From Cyanobium sp. NIES-981 (GTDB taxonomy: Bacteria > Cyanobacteriota > Cyanobacteriia > PCC-6307 > Cyanobiaceae): 7,350 bases of DNA. The position numbers and the translations under genes are program-made. Location of the stretch: positions 1 through 7,350 of the forward strand of contig CAMDSS010000093.1 of assembly GCA_945907085.1 (NCBI GenBank). Direction: 5' to 3'. A model generated the notes under the pieces. That model was not told where the DNA came from, did not search any database, and was given only the letters and a program-made list of their open reading frames with translations. Below, piece after piece: positions 1 through 5,863 of the stretch; within the stretch, counting starts at the first letter, position 1; each line of letters opens with the position of its first letter.

Positions 1-42
1 GGCCGCACTTCTACGATCCGAGGCGAGTGAAGCTGAAGTCGC

Positions 43-804
43 GTGGCCCTGCCCCTCCTGAAATACGCACCCACTACCCAGAACTCGCGGGTCAAGGCTC
101 TGCGGGTGGGTTCGGATGAGGATCCCAAGGCCGTCGCCATGGACAAGGCCATGGATCGCGAAGATCAAAACTTTGTGATCGAAGCGGCCTACCGCCAAAT
201 CTTTTTCCACGCCTTCAAGGTCGACCGGGATCGCACCCTGGAAAGCCAGGTGCGCAACGGCCAAATCACCGTGCGGGACTTCATCCGCTCCCTGTGCCTG
301 TCGGACACCTTCACCCGCAGCTTCTACAACCTCAACAGCAACTACCGGGTGGCGCGCCACCTGGTGGAGAAGCTCCTGGGCCGGCCTGTTCACGGCAAGT
401 CCGAAGAGATTGCCTGGTCGGCCGTGATCATGACCCGCGGCATCAAGGGCGCTGTCGACGACATCCTCAACAGCCAGGAGTATCTCGACAACTTCGGCTA
501 CGACACCGTTCCCTACCACCGCAATCGGGTGGTGGGCTCCCGTGATTTGGGCGAAAGCCCCTTCAACCTCACCAGCCCCCGCTACGAGGCCTACTACCGG
601 GGCATCCTGGGCTTCCCCCAAGTGGTGTACACCGGCACTGCGAAGGCCTTCCCCGAGCGCACCCGCCAGCGCCGGGGCGGATTCCCCGAGGACTATCTCC
701 CCTGGGTGCGCACCCTGCCTGCCCTGCGCAGCCGCGGAGGCTCCTCCGGCAACACCGGCATGGATTACATGGCCAAAGTTCCGTACCGGAGCATCGGCCG
801 CTGA
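43..804 (+). CDS. cpcG: Phycobilisome rod-core linker polypeptide CpcG
   Basis: This 253-residue protein links phycocyanin rods to the allophycocyanin core of the phycobilisome, on the cytoplasmic face of the thylakoid. The N-terminus (residues 1-17, ALPLL then YAPTTQNSRV) is the typical CpcG start. A phycobilisome linker domain (PF00427 type) follows at about residues 25-160, including YRQIFFHAFKVDRDR near residue 50, the FIRSLCLSDTF stretch near 80, and the NSQEYLDNFGYDTVPYHR segment near 143-160. The C-terminus ends in MDYMAKVPYRSIGR and has no hydrophobic helix, which argues for the rod-core form rather than the membrane-anchored CpcL (CpcG2) form. The start is GTG: the reading frame has a stop (TGA, 34-36) just upstream and no other start codon before the conserved N-terminus. 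I see no good ribosome binding site. The length is normal for the family, and a strong terminator follows. The family call is firm; the paralogue number within the genome cannot be told. Confidence 0.95.
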   Translation: MALPLLKYAPTTQNSRVKALRVGSDEDPKAVAMDKAMDREDQNFVIEAAYRQIFFHAFKVDRDRTLESQVRNGQITVRDFIRSLCLSDTFTRSFYNLNSNYRVARHLVEKLLGRPVHGKSEEIAWSAVIMTRGIKGAVDDILNSQEYLDNFGYDTVPYHRNRVVGSRDLGESPFNLTSPRYEAYYRGILGFPQVVYTGTAKAFPERTRQRRGGFPEDYLPWVRTLPALRSRGGSSGNTGMDYMAKVPYRSIGR

Positions 805-989
805 TCCCAGCCCGAACCCAGCCTGGGCCCACCACCACGATCCAAAGGCGGCCTGGGGCCGCCTTTTTGATGCCCGCCCAGGGTGTGTCCAAAGGCACCC
901 TCTGAAGTCAGTGGTTCCTGACGGCCATGGCTGGAAGAAGTCGCGTAATGGGAAAGTGACCACACTGATCCCAAACGAATTCTTCAGCT
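805..989. other. Intergenic region between cpcG and the DUF4912 gene
   Basis: This 185-base gap holds the cpcG terminator and, after it, about 120 bases that should contain the promoter of the downstream gene run. Two short inverted repeats are visible: GGGTG (881-885) with CACCC (896-900), and GTCAG (907-911) with CTGAC (918-922). The 9-mer TCCAAAGGC occurs twice, at 841-849 in the terminator arm and at 889-897. I could not find a convincing -35/-10 pair; TAATGG at 946-951 is only a weak -10 candidate. Confidence 0.4.
844..868 (+). terminator. Rho-independent terminator after cpcG
   Basis: A perfect 10-bp inverted repeat is visible: AAAGGCGGCC (844-853), a TGG loop (854-856), and GGCCGCCTTT (857-866), running into a stretch of five T (864-868). 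It begins about 40 bases after the cpcG stop codon. It should end cpcG transcription and so separate it from the genes downstream. The stem is GC-rich with A/T at its base, the classical arrangement. Confidence 0.9.
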
Positions 990-2069
990 GTGAGCCAGAC
1001 CCTCTCTTCGTTGGCCCTGATGACGCTTCGCCAGCTCAGGGACATCGCCAGCGAACTGGGTGTTGGTTTGTACAGCAGGAAATCAAAAGAGGAGCTGCTT
1101 GAAGCCATCGCAGCACGCCAAGCGAATACCAAGCGCAGCCTGAAGGCGATCGAGGCGGAAATGGCGCCAGCCCCCCGGCCGTCGGCATCCACCAGTGTGG
1201 TTTTTCTACCCAGGGATCCCCAGTGGGCCTATGTGTTCTGGGAAATTGCTGAGGTGGATCGCGCCCAAGCCCAGGCAGCTGGTGCCAGCCAGCTTTGCCT
1301 GCGGGTTGCCGATGTCACGGGCCTAACCGGTGGCTCCACCCACCCCCACACCCTCCAGGAGGTTGTGGTGGATAGCCATGTCACTGAGTGGTATCTGCCC
1401 GTTCCCTTGAGTGATCGCGATTACCGCGTGGAGTTGGGGTATCGCAAGGGAGGCAGTGGCGGCTGGATCTCCCTGGCTTTCTCCTCGGTGGCCAGGGTTC
1501 CATCCATGCAGCCCAGCGAGCAAATCCTCGATCAATTTGTGCCCTTCTCGCTGGAGGCCAGCCCCACCTCCCTGCCAACCCCTTTGGAGTCCGCCGATCC
1601 TGGGCTGCACGAGAGGCTGTATCAAACGGCCACCTCCCCTCTCCGCCGGAGGGGCATGGGTCGGGGCTCGGAAGCCTTCCACGAACTCGACGATCACGAT
1701 CACGAGCTCAACTCCAACCGTCTCAACGCCTCTGGAGCGGGGGTTTGGGCCAGTGGCCGCAATGAATCAGGCCTCGGCGGCGTTGCCCCTCGCCAGCGCG
1801 CCTTCTGGCTGGTGGCGGATGCCGAACTGATCGTTTATGGCGCCACCGACCCTTCAGCCCGGCTGACCATCGGTACGGAAGTGGTTCCCCTTTCAGCGGA
1901 TGGCACCTTCCGAGTGCAAGTGCCGTTCCGGGATGGCCAGCAGCTTTATCCCATCGAAGCCGTTGCGGCCGATGGCGTGCAGAAGCGCAACATCACCCTG
2001 GAATTCAATCGGATCACCCCTGAAGACAACAGCAACCCTGCCGACAAGGCCATTGCCGAGTGGTTCTAA
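990..2069 (+). CDS. DUF4912 protein with N-terminal Rho_N/SAP-like helical domain
   Basis: The protein has 359 residues and no experimentally known function that I can name. Residues 10-42 (MTLRQLRDIASELGV, then YSRKSKEELLEAI) resemble the small helical Rho_N/SAP/LEM-type fold, often linked to nucleic-acid binding. Residues about 68-185 match DUF4912, including VVFLPRDPQWAYVFWEI and a DRDYRVELGY segment. A variable linker carries an acidic/His patch (HELDDHDHEL, 231-240) and a conserved-looking NRLNASGAGVWASGR stretch. Residues 270-345 form an Ig-like beta module (FWLVADAELIVYGATDPSA), and the protein ends in AEWF. No signal peptide or membrane helix is seen, so it is probably cytoplasmic. 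The start is set at GTG 990; ATG 1020 is an alternative that removes ten residues but would cut close to the helical domain. It is first in the gene run after the cpcG terminator. The domain assignment is from memory of cyanobacterial relatives. Confidence 0.85.
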   Translation: MSQTLSSLALMTLRQLRDIASELGVGLYSRKSKEELLEAIAARQANTKRSLKAIEAEMAPAPRPSASTSVVFLPRDPQWAYVFWEIAEVDRAQAQAAGASQLCLRVADVTGLTGGSTHPHTLQEVVVDSHVTEWYLPVPLSDRDYRVELGYRKGGSGGWISLAFSSVARVPSMQPSEQILDQFVPFSLEASPTSLPTPLESADPGLHERLYQTATSPLRRRGMGRGSEAFHELDDHDHELNSNRLNASGAGVWASGRNESGLGGVAPRQRAFWLVADAELIVYGATDPSARLTIGTEVVPLSADGTFRVQVPFRDGQQLYPIEAVAADGVQKRNITLEFNRITPEDNSNPADKAIAEWF

Positions 2070-2100
2070 GCCCATCCCTCTTCACCCTCAGGCACCCCAG

Positions 2101-2277
2101 ATGAAGCGCGCCTTGGTTGCCTTTACCCCTTTGGCAGGCGCCCTGGCCTTCCCGTTGGTGGTTCCGCTGGTGCTGAAACACGCCGGCATCCCGGCCGCTG
2201 TTCTCAGCGCTGTGGCCATTGCCGTGATCTGGTTTGTGCTGATGCTGCGCACCGCCGAGATGCCTGGCCACTCCTAG
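2101..2277 (+). CDS. Small two-helix membrane protein, function unknown
   Basis: This 58-residue protein starts at ATG 2101 (MKRALVAFTPLAGALAF) and ends with TAG. Two hydrophobic stretches, about residues 5-25 and 29-49, are separated by a short KHAGIP turn. The tail is short and polar (RTAEMPGHS). A positively charged N-terminus (K2, R3) suggests an inner-membrane or thylakoid hairpin. The frame stays open far upstream into the previous gene, but ATG 2101 lies 31 bases after that gene's stop and gives a complete, sensible membrane protein, so I chose it. The 69-base gap to the next gene suggests possible co-transcription. I do not recognise a family. Similar short membrane proteins are common as unnamed genes in picocyanobacteria (general knowledge). 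The coding call rests on composition and position. Confidence 0.7.
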   Translation: MKRALVAFTPLAGALAFPLVVPLVLKHAGIPAAVLSAVAIAVIWFVLMLRTAEMPGHS

Positions 2278-2346
2278 GGCACTCCGCCCGCGGTAAACCT
2301 GCCCGTGGGAAACCTGGAAGCAACCGCTCCAGGCTCCTTGAATCCA

Positions 2347-3738
2347 ATGATGCGATGGTCCCGATGGGGGCTTGGGGCCTGTTGCGCTGTCTTTCCCCTG
2401 TTGCTCGGGGGCTGCAGCATCCAGGGAAAGTTGCTTGGCAAACCAGCCGAAGACTTGCCCTTGCCCCCGGGCATCGAGGTGGCCTTCAACCACAACAGCG
2501 CCCATCGCTACCGCAGTCCAATCACCGGTCGCTGGCGCGAGGGCGACGACCTGGAAGCCTTTGTGCTCAGCACCATTGCCCCCGCCAAGCAAGACATCCT
2601 GGTAGCGGTGCAAGAGCTCTCCCTCCCCAAGGTGGCCGAAGCCCTGGTGGCCAAACAGCGCCAAGGGGTGGCCGTGAAGGTGGTGCTGGAGAACACCTAC
2701 AGCACCCCTTGGAGCGAGGAGCACCTGGCTGATCTGGTGCCCCACCAACGCAAACGCCACCAGCAACTCGAGCAGCTGGGCTGGGGCGATGCGCTGCTGA
2801 TCCTGCAGCGGGGAGGCATACCGACGATCGATGACACCGCCGACGGCAGTGCAGGCAGCGGCCTCATGCATCACAAATTTTTAGTGGTCGATCGCAAGGT
2901 GGTCGTAGCGGGTTCGACAAATTTCACGCCGTCCTGCATCCATGGGGATCCGGATGATCCCCAGTCGCGGGGGAATGTGAACCACCTCCTTCGCTTTCAA
3001 AGCCCCGAACTGGCAGCCGTGTTTGCGGCCGAATTTGACCGAATGTGGGGCGATGGACCTGGCGGCAAGCCGGATAGCCGCTTTGGCGTTGCCAAGGGGG
3101 AGGGCCCTCTGCAGCAGGTGATGGTGGGGCCCACCCGGGTGGGGGTGCTGTTTGCACCGCACCGGCGCAGCGATCCCAACCAGGGCTTAGTGCTGCTCCA
3201 GCAGCTGCTGGCCACCACCAAAAAGACGGTGGACCTCGCCCTCTTTGTGTTGTCGGAGCAGGGCATTGCCGATGCCCTAGCCACCCTCCAGGCCCAGGGT
3301 GGGGCCATCCGCCTGCTGGCCGATCCTGGCTTTGCCAATCGATCCTTCAGCGAAATTCTCGATCTTCTTGGCACCCAACTGCCGGATCGCAACTGCAAAG
3401 TGGAAGCCAACAATCGCCCCTGGCGCAAGCCCCTTGATGGCGTCGGCACCCCGCGTCTGGCCCGGGGCGACAAGCTGCACCACAAGCTCGCCGTGATCGA
3501 TGGGCGCACCGTGATCACCGGATCCTTCAACTGGAGCCCCAGTGCCGCTCACCAAAACGATGAAACCCTCCTGGTGATTGAGTCACCCCGACTGGCCAAG
3601 CATTTCACCGCTGAAATCAATCGGCTCTGGAAAGGGGCCGAGCTGGGCATCACAGCTCGGCTCGAGCGCAAACAAGCCCGGCTAAGGAAGCTCTGTGGGC
3701 GTCTCCCGGCCGGTAGACCCAACCCAGTTCAGACCTAG
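2347..3738 (+). CDS. Phospholipase D-like (HKD) predicted lipoprotein
   Basis: This is a 463-residue member of the phospholipase D/nuclease superfamily, which hydrolyses or transfers phosphodiester bonds in lipids or nucleic acids. Two complete catalytic motifs are visible: H175-x-K177-x4-D182 followed by GSTN (189-192), and H378-x-K380-x4-D385 followed by GSFN (392-395). Two HKD halves normally form one active site. The N-terminus (MMRWSRWGLG, then a hydrophobic core) ends in the lipobox LGGC with Cys23, so it should be lipid-anchored outside the inner membrane. I chose ATG 2347 because it puts the Arg-rich n-region directly before the hydrophobic core; GTG 2305 would add 14 residues that spoil the signal peptide, and ATG 2350 is nearly equivalent. 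After the first motif comes a loop, IHGDPDDPQSRGNVNHLL, that I associate with a cyanobacterial nuclease-like PLD group. The C-terminus is basic (RLERKQARLRK). The substrate, lipid or nucleic acid, cannot be told from sequence. Confidence 0.9.
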   Translation: MMRWSRWGLGACCAVFPLLLGGCSIQGKLLGKPAEDLPLPPGIEVAFNHNSAHRYRSPITGRWREGDDLEAFVLSTIAPAKQDILVAVQELSLPKVAEALVAKQRQGVAVKVVLENTYSTPWSEEHLADLVPHQRKRHQQLEQLGWGDALLILQRGGIPTIDDTADGSAGSGLMHHKFLVVDRKVVVAGSTNFTPSCIHGDPDDPQSRGNVNHLLRFQSPELAAVFAAEFDRMWGDGPGGKPDSRFGVAKGEGPLQQVMVGPTRVGVLFAPHRRSDPNQGLVLLQQLLATTKKTVDLALFVLSEQGIADALATLQAQGGAIRLLADPGFANRSFSEILDLLGTQLPDRNCKVEANNRPWRKPLDGVGTPRLARGDKLHHKLAVIDGRTVITGSFNWSPSAAHQNDETLLVIESPRLAKHFTAEINRLWKGAELGITARLERKQARLRKLCGRLPAGRPNPVQT

Positions 3739-3778
3739 CATTGGCGTCTGAGCACCCCATCCCCCACTCGATCAAGCA

Positions 3779-4024
3779 ATGGATTCCCAAACCAGCTCCC
3801 GAATCCATTCGCCCACCCTGGATGCAATCCAGTTGATGCTGCGCGATCTCCACACCCGCCACGACGAAATTCGCCACCGGGCCGCATTTCGCGGCTGCAC
3901 CAAGGAGCTCCTGGCCGTCCAACAGGAACTGGTGGACTACCTGCTGGCTAAAAAAGGCCAGCTCATGGGCCAAGCCACACCATCTGGCAACAGCGACACC
4001 CGTAACTACAACTCCTTCGTCTAA
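3779..4024 (+). CDS. Small soluble protein of unknown function
   Basis: This 81-residue protein runs from ATG 3779 to TAA. It has no signal peptide or membrane segment. Residues about 12-62 look helical, with an amphipathic, charge-rich pattern (LRDLHTRHDEIRHRAAFRG, then CTKELLAVQQELVDYLLAKKG). The tail is polar and probably disordered (ATPSGNSDTRNYNSF). One cysteine is present (C40). The gene sits 40 bases after the PLD gene and only 16 bases before the FAD enzyme gene, so it is likely co-transcribed with the latter. I do not recognise a family. Composition and fit between neighbours support it as a real gene. No clear ribosome binding site is visible, as for most genes here. Confidence 0.7.
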   Translation: MDSQTSSRIHSPTLDAIQLMLRDLHTRHDEIRHRAAFRGCTKELLAVQQELVDYLLAKKGQLMGQATPSGNSDTRNYNSFV

Positions 4025-4040
4025 GGCAGCCCCCGGCCCC

Positions 4041-5345
4041 ATGGGAGCTCCAGCCTCCAGGGTGGTGATCGTGGGTGCCGGGCCCGCCGGTGCAACCCTG
4101 GCCCTGCTGCTCAGTCGCGCCGGGATTGGCGTCACCCTGGTGGAAAGCAACCCCGGCCAACGGCGCTCCTTCCGCGGGGAGGCCCTGATGCCATCCGGCC
4201 TGGCGGCCCTGGAGCAGATGGCCCTGCTGCCCGAGCTCGAGGCGCTACCCCACAGGCCCCTGGCCGGTTGGCGGTTTGTGGTGAATGGCCGCGAGCTGTT
4301 CACTGCCGCCGAGCCCCTGGGCGGAGATCCCCAAAGGCCTTGCACCTTGGTGAGCCAACCGGCATTCCTCGATGGGGTGCTGCGCCAAGCCCTGGCCACC
4401 AACCACCTGGAGCTTCTAGCCCAAACCACGGCCAAGCAGCTGATTTGGCAGGCGGATCGTATCGGCGGCGTGGTGTTGGGCGATGGACGCCGCCTGACTG
4501 CCGATTTGGTGGTGGCCTGCGATGGCCGCAGCTCCCGGCTGCGGCAGGAGGCCGGAATCGGCCTCAGCACCGGCTCAAGCCCCATCGATGTGCTGTGGTT
4601 TGACCTGGATGGCCCCGGCGCAGGTCCAGACAACCAACCAAGCCCAAGCCCCCTTCAAGGCCACTTCACCACCGTGGTGGGCCATCAGGGGGTCTTCAGC
4701 CTGTTTGAGAGCGCCACTGGGGGCGTCCAACTGGGTTGGGTTTTGGATGCCTCCGAACCCACCCCCCAACGGACCCCCCAGGAGTGGATCGCCAGCTTCG
4801 CGAGCCAATGCCCGCCTGATCTGGCCAACTGGCTGGGCCAATCGGGCAGCGGGCTCCAGAGCCCCACCCGGCTCAGCGTGCAGGTGGGATTGGCCGAGAG
4901 CTGGTGGAAGCCCGGCCTCTTGCTCCTGGGGGATGCGGCCCACCCCATGAGTCCGGTGCGGGCCCAGGGCATCAACATGGCCCTGCGCGATGCCTGGGAG
5001 GCCAGCCAACACCTGATCCCAGTGCTCCAAACCGTTAACCAACCCCTGAGCCCAACCCTTCCCCAACCCCAGAACCAGATCCAGCTCCAGCTCCAGCTCC
5101 AGCTCCAGCTCCAGCAGGATTCAGCCCTGGCCGCCATCGAGCAGGCACGGCGCAGCGAAATCCAAACCCTCCAAACGCTTCAAGCCCAAGAAGCCCAGCG
5201 CGGAGAACTGCTGCGCCACAACGCCTTCCTGCGCTGCGCGCTTGCGATGAGCGCACCCTTGGTGGGCGGGGCCCTGGGGCACCACTGGAGCCAGCTGCAA
5301 AAGCCGCTGCGGGAAGGGCTGGCAACCCTGCTCCCGGCGCCATGA
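4041..5345 (+). CDS. FAD-dependent monooxygenase/oxidoreductase (PHBH/UbiH-type fold)
   Basis: The 434-residue flavoprotein belongs to the FAD_binding_3 (PHBH, UbiH, aromatic hydroxylase) superfamily. The Rossmann motif GAGPAG is at residues 12-17, with E35 ending the second strand to bind the adenosine ribose. R45-G46-E47 fits the conserved Arg/Glu near FAD. The DG motif is CDGRSSRLR (D161, G162), and the second FAD motif is LLLGDAAHPMSP (G297-D298), followed by GINMALRDA. All FAD-binding elements are present, so the enzyme is probably active; the substrate is unknown. Residues about 331-360 are an unusual Pro/Gln-rich insert ending in a Gln-Leu tract encoded by a hexanucleotide repeat. After it comes a helical C-terminus. 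The start at ATG 4041 lies seven codons before the first beta strand, as is usual. Relatives include quinone, phenol and lipid hydroxylases and geranylgeranyl reductases, so no specific pathway is claimed. Confidence 0.9.
   Translation: MGAPASRVVIVGAGPAGATLALLLSRAGIGVTLVESNPGQRRSFRGEALMPSGLAALEQMALLPELEALPHRPLAGWRFVVNGRELFTAAEPLGGDPQRPCTLVSQPAFLDGVLRQALATNHLELLAQTTAKQLIWQADRIGGVVLGDGRRLTADLVVACDGRSSRLRQEAGIGLSTGSSPIDVLWFDLDGPGAGPDNQPSPSPLQGHFTTVVGHQGVFSLFESATGGVQLGWVLDASEPTPQRTPQEWIASFASQCPPDLANWLGQSGSGLQSPTRLSVQVGLAESWWKPGLLLLGDAAHPMSPVRAQGINMALRDAWEASQHLIPVLQTVNQPLSPTLPQPQNQIQLQLQLQLQLQQDSALAAIEQARRSEIQTLQTLQAQEAQRGELLRHNAFLRCALAMSAPLVGGALGHHWSQLQKPLREGLATLLPAP
5075..5116 (+). repeat. CCAGCT hexanucleotide tandem repeat inside the FAD enzyme gene
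   Basis: Five perfect copies of CCAGCT occupy 5081-5110, flanked by one imperfect copy on each side (CCAGAT 5075-5080 and CCAGCA 5111-5116). In frame it encodes alternating Gln and Leu, residues 348-357. The unit is two codons long, so gain or loss of copies would change protein length without shifting frame. It lies in a Pro/Gln-rich stretch after the last FAD motif, where length change is likely to be tolerated. Confidence 0.9.
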
Positions 5346-5367
5346 TGGGACCACTCCCTTAGCAACC

Positions 5368-5820
5368 ATGGTCAGCCGGATTCGCACCTCTGCCCTCACG
5401 GCCCTCCTCGCTGGCGCCGCCCCCCTGGTGGCCTTGGCCCTCCTGGAGTTGCCCCTCCAGGCCAACACCAAGGAGCTGCCCTACCCAACCCTCGACGAAC
5501 TGCGCGAAATCCAATTGGCTGCCTTGGATTGTGGCCGGGAAAACCAAAGCAGCTTCTGCGACAAGGCCCGCCGCATGGCGGATCCCCTGATGGATAACCC
5601 CAAACTTGCAGCCAGTTGCAAAGACGCCGTTTGGTCGATCCTGCAACAGGCCAAGGTTGCCACCCAAAACAGCTACGAGCGCCGCGACCAACTCAACAAA
5701 GCCTCCTCCGAACTGCTCGTGTTCTGCAAAAAACAATCGGGCTCCGTGCTTGGCAACACCGATGACCTCAAAGGTGAGAAGAAAAGCCGCTTTGGCCTCA
5801 TCCAAAACCAAAACCAATAG
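5368..5820 (+). CDS. Secreted or lumenal four-cysteine protein, function unknown
   Basis: The protein has 150 residues. Residues 1-32 look like a Sec signal peptide: basic start (R4, R6), hydrophobic core (ALTALLAGAAPLVALALL), and a plausible cleavage after LPLQA (A32). The mature part of about 118 residues contains exactly four cysteines (C55, C64, C84, C120), which could form two disulfides in the periplasm or thylakoid lumen. It is mainly helical and charged, with motifs LDELREIQLAALDCGREN and SYERRDQLNKASSELLVFCKK, and has a Lys-rich then Asn/Gln-rich tail. ATG 5368 is the start: an earlier ATG at 5342 meets a stop within seven codons. It lies 22 bases after the FAD enzyme gene and 43 before pgm. 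I do not recognise a named family; it resembles unnamed secreted proteins conserved in cyanobacteria, which is recall rather than proof. Confidence 0.8.
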   Translation: MVSRIRTSALTALLAGAAPLVALALLELPLQANTKELPYPTLDELREIQLAALDCGRENQSSFCDKARRMADPLMDNPKLAASCKDAVWSILQQAKVATQNSYERRDQLNKASSELLVFCKKQSGSVLGNTDDLKGEKKSRFGLIQNQNQ

Positions 5821-5863
5821 GCAAGCGGTAACTTGGTGCCCCTAGCCAGGGTTCCGCAGGCCG

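Noticed and set aside
1..42. Possible tail of an upstream gene at the window's left edge
   Set aside because: One frame ends in TGA at 28-30, but fewer than ten residues are visible and none is recognisable, so it cannot be told from leader sequence.
542..1102. A 186-residue + strand frame covering the cpcG end, the terminator and the DUF4912 start
   Set aside because: It runs through a strong intrinsic terminator, is out of frame with two recognised proteins, and is Pro/Ala-rich noise.
2014..2874. A 286-residue open frame on the minus strand
   Set aside because: It lies opposite the end of the DUF4912 gene, the small membrane protein and the PLD gene's signal peptide and N-terminal region. 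It is His/Gln/Gly-rich without any domain.
3637..3661. Inverted repeat GCCGAGCT...AGCTCGGC with a 9-base loop
   Set aside because: It lies inside the PLD coding region, has no T-run, and an 8-bp match is readily expected in GC-rich coding sequence.
3729..3751. Inverted repeat TCAGAC...GTCTGA around the PLD stop codon, as a possible terminator
   Set aside because: The stem is only 6 bp with an 11-base loop and no T-run follows, so it does not qualify as an intrinsic terminator.
3650..4633. A 327-residue open frame on the minus strand spanning three + strand genes
   Set aside because: It crosses the PLD end, the 81-residue gene and the FAD gene including its Rossmann motif. Its Ser/Pro/Arg-rich composition is typical of a shadow frame.
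5342..5362. ATG overlapping the FAD gene stop (ATGA), as a coupled start
   Set aside because: The frame ends at TAG after six sense codons; the real next start is ATG 5368.
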